A stretch of 64,000 nt of DNA from Marinomonas pollencensis (lineage in GTDB: Bacteria > Pseudomonadota > Gammaproteobacteria > Pseudomonadales > Marinomonadaceae): the NCBI RefSeq assembly GCF_003387375.1, contig NZ_QUNG01000005.1, forward strand, positions 275,317 to 339,316. The letters are read 5' to 3'. Position numbers and translations under genes: made by a program. Shown here in pieces: positions 37,769 to 45,873 of this stretch (positions are counted from its first letter, which is position 1; each line of letters starts with the position of its first letter). The notes beneath the pieces are model-generated. The model did no database searches. It was not told where the DNA came from and worked only from the letters and a program-made list of their open reading frames with translations.

Positions 37769-38623
37769 TTAAAGTAAATAACTGCCAACTAAGCCAATAA
37801 ATACACAGTAACCAATGCGATTATTATCTAAAAAAGCTTGGAAACAAGGCTGGCGCTCTCTGTTTTTTGCCTTATTAAATTGTAGGGAAAACAGCACAAT
37901 GCTAACCAGCAGAGACAAAAAGTAGGGCCATTGCAGTTGCGACAGTACGCCAATCCAGAGTAACAGTGACAAGGTTAATGCTTGTAAGCAAAGGATCACT
38001 AATAGGTCGTATTGAGCGAATAAAATAGCGGTAGATTTAACGCCAATTTTCAAGTCATCAGGGCGGTCTGTCATAGCGTAATAGGTGTCATAGGCTATCG
38101 TCCATAGGCAATTAGCGACAAATAGCATCCAAAGTTGGGGGTCAAGCAAATCCCCCCCTTGGGCGCTGTAAGCCATCGGGATTGCCCACGAAAATGCCAA
38201 ACCTAAAAAGAGTTGAGGCAGATGAGTATAGCGCTTCATGAAAGGGTATAGCGCAGCGAGCCCCAAGCCGATAAATGACAGTAAAATGGTGCGTAAATCG
38301 GTGAATAGAACCAATACAAAGCTTAATAAGGCCAATCCAGCAAATAAACTCAGTGCTTCTTTTTCACTGACTCTGCCGGAAGGAAGGGGGCGGTTTTTGG
38401 TGCGCTCCACATGCCCGTCGATTTTGCGATCGGCGTAATCATTAATGACGCAGCCAGCGGAGCGCATGCTAAACACACCTAAGACAAAAATAATCACCAG
38501 ATGCCATTGTGGCCAGCCATCGGCAGCGAGCCACAAAGCCCATAATGTCGGCCACATTAACAGCAATGAGCCTATCGGGCGGTTAAATCGAGTAAGGTCT
38601 GCGTAGTCGTGTAGTTTGCTCAT
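37769..38623 (-). CDS. ubiA: 4-hydroxybenzoate octaprenyltransferase UbiA
   Basis: Integral membrane prenyltransferase attaching the polyprenyl tail to 4-hydroxybenzoate in ubiquinone synthesis. The 284-residue protein has the two Asp-rich motifs NDYADRKIDGHVERTKNRPL and YDTYYAMTDRPDD, plus about eight membrane helices. Its ATG overlaps the ubiC stop (ATGA). Gene order ubiC-ubiA-phoB-phoR resembles that of Pseudomonas. Confidence 0.96.
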   Translation of the reverse strand: MSKLHDYADLTRFNRPIGSLLLMWPTLWALWLAADGWPQWHLVIIFVLGVFSMRSAGCVINDYADRKIDGHVERTKNRPLPSGRVSEKEALSLFAGLALLSFVLVLFTDLRTILLSFIGLGLAALYPFMKRYTHLPQLFLGLAFSWAIPMAYSAQGGDLLDPQLWMLFVANCLWTIAYDTYYAMTDRPDDLKIGVKSTAILFAQYDLLVILCLQALTLSLLLWIGVLSQLQWPYFLSLLVSIVLFSLQFNKAKNRERQPCFQAFLDNNRIGYCVFIGLVGSYLL

Positions 38624-39177
38624 AAAGGTCTCAGAGGTGGCTTAATGTCGAGAATAGTATCAAAGAAAGCTTCATTGACTAATATTCCAGGTCCATATTG
38701 TTGGAAGACTGAGCGTCTTGCCCAAACTCTTTTTTGAATGCCAGGAAACAAGCTCGCTGGTAATTCGGTAATTTCAATGGTGCTGCGGGACAGATTGCGG
38801 TGTCGGAATAGATAGCCACCCAGAGGTTTTTCTTTTAATTGACTGACACGTCGCCAGTGCCCGCGCAGGGATTGCGCTGGGATAATTGAACGACCGTAAA
38901 TCACTATTTCGTCATTGAATTTTAGCAGTACAGTTCGAATACGTGCAGCGTGTCTAGGTGCTAATCCCAACTTTTTTCTTTCCCTTTGTGTTGGCCGGCC
39001 CCAGCCGTCTTCTAGGATGACCACGCTTAACTTGCCGGCTTGTTGTAGCTTCTTGGTCAGTGAGGCAGCAGTGGCAAGCCAAGGCCATAAATCTGCAGGG
39101 ATTTTTGCCTTATTCACCCGGTGAATTGGGTGCCAGCGATAATCTAATTGCTGTGCGATGGAGTGGTTGATCTGCAT
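38620..39177 (-). CDS. ubiC: Chorismate pyruvate-lyase UbiC
   Basis: Cuts chorismate into 4-hydroxybenzoate and pyruvate, the first committed step of ubiquinone synthesis. 185 residues with the conserved patches ARIRTVLLKFNDEIVIYGRSIIPAQS (around residues 80-105), then PLGGYLF and RVWARRSVF. Translationally coupled to ubiA. It begins 8 bases after the HDOD gene stop, so the three may share a transcript. Confidence 0.92.
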   Translation of the reverse strand: MQINHSIAQQLDYRWHPIHRVNKAKIPADLWPWLATAASLTKKLQQAGKLSVVILEDGWGRPTQRERKKLGLAPRHAARIRTVLLKFNDEIVIYGRSIIPAQSLRGHWRRVSQLKEKPLGGYLFRHRNLSRSTIEITELPASLFPGIQKRVWARRSVFQQYGPGILVNEAFFDTILDIKPPLRPL

Positions 39178-39185
39178 TATAGGGT

Positions 39186-40457
39186 TTAAGACTTCTTACC
39201 GTTGATCAGGGCGACCATTTTATACAGTTCCGCAGAAGATTGTTGAACTTTACTGTAGCAAGCCTCGGCTTGTTCTAATGAAATGCCCATCCGTGAAAGA
39301 ACAGACTCATTCACCCTGGTTTGGCTATTAAGTTGATGCGCTATGTACAAAAGATTAGCCAAATTGGCGTATTCACCTTGATAACTTGGGGTTTTACTAT
39401 AGCGAACAGCCAAGCAGATGTTTTCAGGAATATCCCATTGCTTGAGTAACCAGGAACCAAGTTGTTCTTTAGTAAAACGTAAAATTTGCATCTCTACAAT
39501 GTCGGAACTTAAATGAGCATTGGCTTCTTGGTAGCGTGACAAAATAGAAAAATGCGGTGGCATCATGGTACTAATCGCCAAAAAGCCAAAATTATGCAAC
39601 AAGCCGGTTAAATACGCATGGCCACTGGATGGGCGATGGCTAACAGGCACTATGGTGACCAAAGCCTCCATCAAGGCAGCATGAGACACCGAACTTAACC
39701 AAAAATCTTCGTAATGGCGTGGGCCTTCTTCTGGTTCAGAGAACGCATTCCCCATTGACAGACCAAGCGCCAGATTCATCACCATGTCATAGCCCAATAC
39801 GCGAATAATCGCGTCTTTAACGGACTCTATGCCGCCTTTTGCGCCATAGTAAGGTGAGGCGGCCCAGCTGACGACTTGAGCGGCCAAACTCGGATCTAAG
39901 CTAATAACATCGCACAGTTCATCCATCCCTGATGATTCGTTAGAGCTGAGACGAATGATCTGATTGGAAATGGCCGGCAGAGGCGGAATTTCTAATGTTT
40001 CTTCTAAACGTTGTTTCAGGCGAATGGATTGAAATTGACCAAGCGAATTCAGCATCTGCTGCTCATCGCTCAGGTAATCGTCAGACGGCTGTTGAATGTC
40101 ATCCGTGTGAATAGAGATGTTTTCAAAGCGACAAAGGGGGCCTGAAAAACGCTGCATGACATCGTCTGTCGAAAGTTGTTGGTATTGGCCGTCCGCATTA
40201 CTGCGTATTTGAAGAAAGGATTCTTTTAAAAGATTGCTTTCTATGATGCTTGGGCAATTACTGGTTGCTAATAAAGGGTCCCCAGCCGTATTGTAATTTG
40301 CGATTGGCTCAAAACGGCGCTTAGTGAGGCGGGCGATGGCAGCGAGATCCAACATGCTATCTTCGGGGAAAATGACTTGTAGACGTCCCGTGTGGTCCGC
40401 CAGATGAACCACTCTCACTTTTTTGGTATGGGATAACTCTGGTGCCACGAACTTCAT
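39186..40457 (-). CDS. HDOD-domain protein with YbaK-like N-terminal remnant
   Basis: 423 residues. The centre and C-terminal half (about 150-350) are an HDOD domain, a phosphohydrolase-like fold without catalytic metal residues, seen in PPALPAISNQIIRLSS-like, LSLDPSLAAQVVSWAASPYYG and LTGLLHNFGFLAIS stretches. The first 50 residues (VRVVHLADHTGRLQVIFPEDSMLDLAAIARLT) resemble only the last part of a YbaK aminoacyl-tRNA deacylase domain, so that domain is truncated. HDOD proteins usually act in stress or c-di-GMP signalling; the role here is unknown. Confidence 0.8.
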   Translation of the reverse strand: MKFVAPELSHTKKVRVVHLADHTGRLQVIFPEDSMLDLAAIARLTKRRFEPIANYNTAGDPLLATSNCPSIIESNLLKESFLQIRSNADGQYQQLSTDDVMQRFSGPLCRFENISIHTDDIQQPSDDYLSDEQQMLNSLGQFQSIRLKQRLEETLEIPPLPAISNQIIRLSSNESSGMDELCDVISLDPSLAAQVVSWAASPYYGAKGGIESVKDAIIRVLGYDMVMNLALGLSMGNAFSEPEEGPRHYEDFWLSSVSHAALMEALVTIVPVSHRPSSGHAYLTGLLHNFGFLAISTMMPPHFSILSRYQEANAHLSSDIVEMQILRFTKEQLGSWLLKQWDIPENICLAVRYSKTPSYQGEYANLANLLYIAHQLNSQTRVNESVLSRMGISLEQAEACYSKVQQSSAELYKMVALINGKKS

Positions 40458-40491
40458 AAATCAGCTCAAATAAAATCGTTGCTTAAAACGT

Positions 40492-40519
40492 AAAAAAGGC
40501 CCCAAAAAGGAGCCTTTTT
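40492..40519 (-). terminator. Terminator after the aap operon
   Basis: Stem AAAAAGGC/GCCTTTTT, extendable inward by partial pairing, followed by T residues on the - strand. It lies 22 bases past the aapP stop. Confidence 0.85.
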
Positions 40520-40540
40520 AATATAGCAGTTTTTGCTTGA

Positions 40541-41320
40541 TTAGTGGTTCAAAATTTGACTTAAGAACATTTGCGTACGGTCATGCTGCGGGTTATCAAA
40601 GAATTCGTGTGGCTCGTTGGCCTCGACGATCTCACCAGCATCCATAAACACCACACGGTCAGCAACGGTTTTGGCAAAGCCCATTTCGTGGGTCACACAA
40701 ACCATGGTCATACCTTCTTCCGCCAATTGAATCATAGTGTCCAATACTTCCTTGATCATTTCAGGGTCAAGGGCAGAAGTTGGCTCATCAAACAACATGA
40801 TACGAGGTTGCATGCACAGACCACGGGCAATTGCCACACGTTGTTGTTGACCACCGGATAGCTGACCTGGGTATTTCAGTGCTTGGTTCGCGATTTTAAC
40901 GCGTTCCAAGTAATGCATCGCCATTTCTTCCGCTTCCTTTTTAGGCATTTTGCGTACCCAAATTGGTGCCAACGTCAGGTTTTCTAGAATGGTAAGATGA
41001 GGGAACAAGTTGAAATGCTGAAACACCATGCCAACGTCTTTACGAATGGCTTCGATGTTCTTCAAGTTGTTATTCATCTCAATACCATCGACTAAGATAG
41101 AACCTTTTTGGTGTTCTTCTAAGCGGTTGATACAGCGTATCATTGTGGACTTACCAGAGCCGGAAGGACCACAGACAACGATACGTTCACCCTTTTTAAT
41201 ACTGAAGTTGATGTTCTTCAATACGTGAAAGTCACCATACCATTTATTAACATCGTTAAATTCGATGATTGTAGATTCACCCTGCTCTAATTGGGCGCGT
41301 GCCATGTTCGTATTTGTCAT
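40541..41320 (-). CDS. aapP: General amino acid ABC transporter ATPase AapP
   Basis: ATPase of a polar amino acid importer (GlnQ-like). Walker A GPSGSGKS, signature LSGGQQQR, Walker [16 protein letters not shown], and the switch His in CVTHEMGFA. 259 residues. Last gene of aapJQMP; the symbol is chosen from operon order and from the two large permeases typical of Aap systems. Confidence 0.92.
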   Translation of the reverse strand: MTNTNMARAQLEQGESTIIEFNDVNKWYGDFHVLKNINFSIKKGERIVVCGPSGSGKSTMIRCINRLEEHQKGSILVDGIEMNNNLKNIEAIRKDVGMVFQHFNLFPHLTILENLTLAPIWVRKMPKKEAEEMAMHYLERVKIANQALKYPGQLSGGQQQRVAIARGLCMQPRIMLFDEPTSALDPEMIKEVLDTMIQLAEEGMTMVCVTHEMGFAKTVADRVVFMDAGEIVEANEPHEFFDNPQHDRTQMFLSQILNH

Positions 41321-41342
41321 TTTAAAGGCCTCAAATTCTTAA

Positions 41343-42464
41343 CTAATTCCGCTTGTGTCCGGTGTCTAATTTACGCTCTAGTGCCATACTGTAACGCGAC
41401 ATACCAAAGCAGAAGATCCAGTAAACAAAGGCGGCGAAGGCGTAGCCTTCCACGGTTGTTCCTAACCAATTTGTATCGTGGTTGGCGGCTTGTATCCTAC
41501 CTAGGAAGTCGAACATACCAACGATATAAACCAGCGTTGTATCTTTAAATAAGCTGATGAAAGAGTTCACAATGCCTGGAATAACAAGCTTCAATGCTTG
41601 AGGCAAAATGACCAACACCATTGATTGCCAATAGGTTAATCCCATGGCATCTGCTGCTTCATACTGGCCTTTTGGAATAGCTTGCAGTCCACCACGGATC
41701 ACCTCTGCCATGTAGGCAGAAGAGAACAGGGTGATACCAATTAAGACTCGTAAAAGCTTATTAAAGTTTAGGCCTTCCGGTAAGAACAGCGGAATCATAA
41801 CCGATGCCATAAACAAAATGGTGATCAATGGCACTGCACGAATTGTTTCGATAAATACCAAAGAGACGGATTTTGCCACCGGCATATTGGAACGACGTCC
41901 CAAGGCCAATAACGCCCCTAGAGGGAATGAAGCGACAATACCGACAACACCCAACAAGACGGTTAAGAAAAGGCCGCCCCAACGAGATGTTTCAACTACT
42001 TCTAAGCCAAACACACCGCCAGCAAACAAAAAGTAAGCGACGACAGGGTAAATAAGCAGAATTGTCAGCGACAAGAACAGCTTATTAATAGCTTTAATTG
42101 CAAACATACCAACGAGAAGAACAATTAGAATCACAGCTAAATTAATACGCCATGTTTCCTCTGATGGGTATAAGCCATACATGAACTGTTCGAAATAGAC
42201 GTTGATAAACGCCCAACATGCACCCCCAGCAGTACATTCTGCCTTAGACGCGCCTTCCCACGTTGCGTTGATAATCCCCCATTCAATAATGGGTGGAACG
42301 ATCAAATAAATAATGTAGATGCTGAATAAAGTTAAGAACACATTCAATGGAGAAGAGAATAAGTTCTGACGTAGCCAAGCCACAGGGCCTACTGCAGTAG
42401 ACGGTGGTGGGAGGCTGGGTGATGGTTTAAATTCAATAGCCATGTTTAGCCTCCTAGCGCTCAA
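41343..42464 (-). CDS. aapM: General amino acid ABC transporter permease AapM
   Basis: Inner-membrane permease of 373 residues, larger than the usual 220-residue His/Glu permeases, as in Aap systems. An N-terminal block of membrane helices precedes the transport domain, which has SLVFIETIRAVPLITILFM and the EAA loop QYEAADAMGLTYWQSMVLVILPQAL (residues about 275-300). It overlaps aapQ by 11 bases. Confidence 0.92.
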   Translation of the reverse strand: MSARRLNMAIEFKPSPSLPPPSTAVGPVAWLRQNLFSSPLNVFLTLFSIYIIYLIVPPIIEWGIINATWEGASKAECTAGGACWAFINVYFEQFMYGLYPSEETWRINLAVILIVLLVGMFAIKAINKLFLSLTILLIYPVVAYFLFAGGVFGLEVVETSRWGGLFLTVLLGVVGIVASFPLGALLALGRRSNMPVAKSVSLVFIETIRAVPLITILFMASVMIPLFLPEGLNFNKLLRVLIGITLFSSAYMAEVIRGGLQAIPKGQYEAADAMGLTYWQSMVLVILPQALKLVIPGIVNSFISLFKDTTLVYIVGMFDFLGRIQAANHDTNWLGTTVEGYAFAAFVYWIFCFGMSRYSMALERKLDTGHKRN

Positions 42465-43632
42465 TTAATGACATTTTTTTGTTGTACCAGTTCATGAACA
42501 ATGAAATCGATAGACTCAATGATCCGTAAACCAGCATACAAAGACCGATGGTTTCGATAGCTTGACCTGTTTGGTTCAGCGTCGTACCCATGATCACGGC
42601 CACCAATTCAGGGTAAGCAATAGCGGCACCTAACGAAGAGTTTTTCGCAAGGTTTAAGTATTGGCTTGTGAGTGGCGGAATAATAACGCGCAGCGCTTGA
42701 GGCAACACGATTAGGCGTTGCGTTAAGCTATCACGCAGTCCAAGAGAGCGGGCTGCCTCTGTTTGTCCCCAGTTTACCGATAGAATACCGGCTCGCACGA
42801 TCTCGGCAATAAACGCTCCCGTATAAGTAGAAAGAGCGACTAATACGGCAACAAATTCTGGAGGTAATACCATACCGCCAGTGACGTTAAAGCGGCTTTT
42901 CTGAGGTAGATCAAACTCTAGAGGAAAGCCAGCAGCGGCAAAAAATAGGAAAGTAACACCAAGGATGATGCCTAATGATGACCAGTAAGCAGGAAACCAT
43001 AGTCCCGTTCTCGTTTGGCGCTTTTTAGCCCAAACAATGACGCCAATAGCCAATGCTATTGATAGGATAAAACCAATTATTACCAGGCCAAAACCATCTT
43101 GAGCAATTGGATTTGGGGAGTAAATACCACGCTTATTAAGCAGAAAGTCTGCAAATTCATAGCTATTGCGAGGCACTGGTAGGGCCGCCAAAACGGCGAA
43201 ATACCAGAAGAACATTTGCAGTAACAAAGGAATGTTACGCATGGTCTCGATGTAAACCGTTGCAAGGCGTGCAACTAGCCAGTTTTTTGATAAACGCGCT
43301 AAGCCCATCACCACACCAATAATCGTGGCCAGAATGATGCCTAGAAGCGAAATTACGAAGGTGTTGATTAAAGCAACAAGAAAGGCACGTCCATAAGTGC
43401 TTGATTCTGTGTAACTAACAAGGTGTATAAGGATTGGAAAGCCCGCTGGCTCATTTAAAAATGAGAAACCAGTAGAAATTCCTCGGTTTTCTAGGTTGGC
43501 TTGTAGGTTACTGAAAAGGTAATAACCAACGAAAACAACAACCGCTAAAAGCACAATTTGAAAGATGAGGGAGCGATTACCGGCATCGTTCAGAAAGCTT
43601 TTGTTACTAGGAATATTTTTTATATTACTCAT
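42454..43632 (-). CDS. aapQ: General amino acid ABC transporter permease AapQ
   Basis: Second permease, 392 residues, again of the enlarged Aap type. TVYIETMRNIPLLLQMFFWYF opens the transport domain and an EAA loop EAARSLGLRDSLTQRLIVLP occurs towards the C terminus. A hairpin separates it from aapJ. Its ATG is preceded by a modest site. Confidence 0.92.
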   Translation of the reverse strand: MSNIKNIPSNKSFLNDAGNRSLIFQIVLLAVVVFVGYYLFSNLQANLENRGISTGFSFLNEPAGFPILIHLVSYTESSTYGRAFLVALINTFVISLLGIILATIIGVVMGLARLSKNWLVARLATVYIETMRNIPLLLQMFFWYFAVLAALPVPRNSYEFADFLLNKRGIYSPNPIAQDGFGLVIIGFILSIALAIGVIVWAKKRQTRTGLWFPAYWSSLGIILGVTFLFFAAAGFPLEFDLPQKSRFNVTGGMVLPPEFVAVLVALSTYTGAFIAEIVRAGILSVNWGQTEAARSLGLRDSLTQRLIVLPQALRVIIPPLTSQYLNLAKNSSLGAAIAYPELVAVIMGTTLNQTGQAIETIGLCMLVYGSLSLSISLFMNWYNKKMSLIER

Positions 43633-43684
43633 CTTGATTCAGGCAGTAGATATGCTCGTCAGAGGTATAAAGGAAGGGGAAGAG

Positions 43685-43709
43685 ATCCAGCGGCGGATGG
43701 CCGCTGGAT
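43685..43709. repeat. Hairpin between aapJ and aapQ
   Basis: Perfect 10-bp stem ATCCAGCGGC/GCCGCTGGAT with a 5-base loop, 32 bases past the aapJ stop, without a T run. It shares the CCAGCGsC core with the oppA-oppB hairpin and has the same place relative to a binding-protein gene. Confidence 0.65.
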
Positions 43710-43741
43710 AATAACCCGAAGCGAGTTACCTAAGTCAGATA

Positions 43742-44764
43742 TTAACGTACTGGTGGCGCGTACATGATGCCGCCATTGTTCCATAGATTGTTGATGGCAC
43801 GAGGAAGGTTAAGCGCAGTGTCTTTACCTAGGTTACGTTCGAACTCTTCGCCGTAGTTACCTACTTCAGCGATTACGTTGTAAGCCCAATCAGCATTAAG
43901 ACCAAGATCTTGGCCCATGTTGCCTTCAGCACCTAGAAGACGACGGATGCCTGGATCTTTCGCTTCAGCTTTGATCTTAGCAACGTTTTCAGAAGAGATG
44001 CCCATTTCTTCAGCATTTACTTGAACGTACATTACCCAAGTAACCAAATCTTTCCACTGGTTGTCGCCATGACGAACCACTGGGCCTAGAGGCTCTTTAG
44101 AAATGGTTTCTGGAAGGATGATGTTATTGCCTGGGTTTTTAAGTTTAGTACGGTGTGCTGCCAAACCAGATTTATCGGTAGTGTAGACATCACAACGACC
44201 TGAATCGTATGCGGATACCGCTTCGTCTGCTTTTTGAACGACAACTGGAACGTAAGACATATTGTGCTTACGGAAGAAGTCAGCCATGTTCAATTCGGTT
44301 GTTGTACCTTGCTCGGTACACACTGTTGCACCATCAAGATCCATTGCAGATTCTACGCCTAGATCTTTACGAACCATAAAGCCTTGGCCGTCGTAAAAGT
44401 TAGTTGCAGTGAAATCAAGACCTAGAGAAACATCACGCGTATAAGTCCAGGTAGTGTTACGAGACAAAATGTCGATTTCGCCTGATTGTAGAGCGGTAAA
44501 GCGTTCTTTAGCAGAAAGAGGAGTGAATTTTACTTTTTGAGCATCACCAAAGATAGCGGCAGCAACGGCGCGGCAAGCGTCAACGTCGATACCCGTCCAA
44601 TTACCTTTGTCGTCAGCGTTTGAGAAACCTGGTACGCCTTGGCTGACGCCACATTGTACGAAACCTTTTGCTTTAACGTCATCTAGTGTACCTGCAGCAG
44701 CACCAGTACTGATGGCGGCAGCAACAGCGGCGGTTGAGAGTAGTTTACAAACGTTCGATTTCAT
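43742..44764 (-). CDS. aapJ: General amino acid-binding protein AapJ
   Basis: Periplasmic family 3 binding protein feeding AapQMP. Signal peptide of about 24 residues ending in an Ala-rich AAGAAAG region; mature start TLDDVKAKGFVQCGVSQGVPGFS is typical of AapJ. Conserved NTTWTYTRDVSLGLDF follows. The ATG at 44764 has GGGAGG at good spacing and is preferred to the codon at 44782, where the open frame begins. First gene of the operon and divergent from lrp. Confidence 0.94.
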   Translation of the reverse strand: MKSNVCKLLSTAAVAAAISTGAAAGTLDDVKAKGFVQCGVSQGVPGFSNADDKGNWTGIDVDACRAVAAAIFGDAQKVKFTPLSAKERFTALQSGEIDILSRNTTWTYTRDVSLGLDFTATNFYDGQGFMVRKDLGVESAMDLDGATVCTEQGTTTELNMADFFRKHNMSYVPVVVQKADEAVSAYDSGRCDVYTTDKSGLAAHRTKLKNPGNNIILPETISKEPLGPVVRHGDNQWKDLVTWVMYVQVNAEEMGISSENVAKIKAEAKDPGIRRLLGAEGNMGQDLGLNADWAYNVIAEVGNYGEEFERNLGKDTALNLPRAINNLWNNGGIMYAPPVR

Positions 44765-45318
44765 TGATAGCCTCCCAGGCATTTCTTTCTTTTGTGTATG
44801 TTGTGTTTTTTTTCATTGTTATTAAGTCTTGGGACTTAGTTAAAAACAATGCAAATATATTGCCAACATTATGATTATTTATTTTTGTTGTATGAGATGC
44901 AGAGCATTCTTCTAGTGGAATGTTGCATTACCTAATAGAACGACTGTTGATGGTCTCTAGTCAAGGATAAAGTGCTATAAATATGTTTTTTGGTGCATAA
45001 TTCTTACAAAATAGGGGGCTAAGAAGACTGATCTGTTTAAAAAATAGGCGGTTTTTATTGTTTATTACGAAATGTGCGCTTTTGTAAGAAAATGTGTCAC
45101 TTAATGGTGCAAGCCAGATATGAAAAACTTAGCAGACTTAACGAAAAAAGCAAAAAATTACCAATTTGGTGCGACGGTTTGTTTTTGTTTTATATTGGTG
45201 CGATCTTGATTTGCTCGTTTTGAGAGTAAATATATATTCTCGAAAGCGCTTCCCATACTTTGTTATCTACATGATAGTATTAACAATACTTTAGTGTGAT
45301 TAAGGAGATCCATGTCGA
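44765..45318. other. Divergent regulatory region aapJ / lrp
   Basis: About 550 AT-rich bases with no supportable gene. It must hold the aap promoter (left) and lrp promoter (right). An interrupted palindrome CATTC..GAATG lies near 44914-44932, and a sharper one precedes lrp at 45276. Because Lrp-type factors often control amino acid transport, it is a natural target for the lrp product (inference). Confidence 0.5.
45276..45290 (+). promoter_or_regulatory. Palindrome upstream of lrp
   Basis: AGTATT-AAC-AATACT, preceded by T and followed by T, 28 bases before the lrp start. Its ends match the outer parts of the Lrp consensus (YAG...CTR), but spacing is 2 bases longer. Candidate autoregulatory site. 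Confidence 0.4.
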
Positions 45319-45795
45319 ATGGAAAGCTCAACTAAACCGCTCGATCGTTTAGATAAAAAGATTCTACGTGAACTGCAAGTTAATGGTCGTTTGTCGAACG
45401 TTGAATTAGCCAGTCGTGTAGGCTTGAGTGCAACCCCGTGTTTAGAGCGGGTGCGACGTCTAGAACGTAACGGCTATATCACAGGCTATTGTGCATTAGT
45501 TGACCCTAAAAAGGTCGATGCTGGATTACTTGTATTTGTGGAAATTCGTTTGAAGACAACCTCTCCAGAGGGCTTTAACGAATTTAAGAATGCCGTCACA
45601 GAGATTCCTGAAATTCTTGAATGTCATTTGATTGCCGGCGACTTTGAATACTTATTAAAAGCGCGAGTGTCGAACATGGATACTTATCGGCTGTTGCTTG
45701 GTGAAACATTGCTAACCTTACCGCATGTGCGAGAGTCGCGTACCTATGTGGCGATGGAAGAAGTGAAAAACACCACTGTGGTTAGCATCCCATAA
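45319..45795 (+). CDS. lrp: Leucine-responsive regulatory protein Lrp
   Basis: Global feast/famine regulator. 158 residues with N-terminal helix-turn-helix (LDRLDKKILRELQVNGRLSN, then LSATPCLERVRRLERNGYI) and C-terminal RAM ligand domain (ECHLIAGDFEYLLKARVSNM). Similarity to E. coli Lrp is high, including the PCLERVRRLER stretch. The true start seems to be ATG 45319; the AAGGAGAT site is better spaced for an ATG at 45312 in another frame, which gives a 7-codon reading frame overlapping the lrp start. Confidence 0.94.
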   Translation: MESSTKPLDRLDKKILRELQVNGRLSNVELASRVGLSATPCLERVRRLERNGYITGYCALVDPKKVDAGLLVFVEIRLKTTSPEGFNEFKNAVTEIPEILECHLIAGDFEYLLKARVSNMDTYRLLLGETLLTLPHVRESRTYVAMEEVKNTTVVSIP

Positions 45796-45819
45796 ATCGG
45801 CTACTTGATGGGTCAATAA

Positions 45820-45858
45820 AGAAGAAGGGGCTGAATAATCTCAGCGCCTTCTTTTTTT
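45820..45858 (+). terminator. lrp terminator
   Basis: A stem of about 14 bp (GAAGAAGGGGCTGA against TCAGCGCCTTCTTT, one mismatch) with a 6-base loop and a run of T. Confidence 0.88.
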
Positions 45859-45873
45859 AGACGATAGAGAGAG

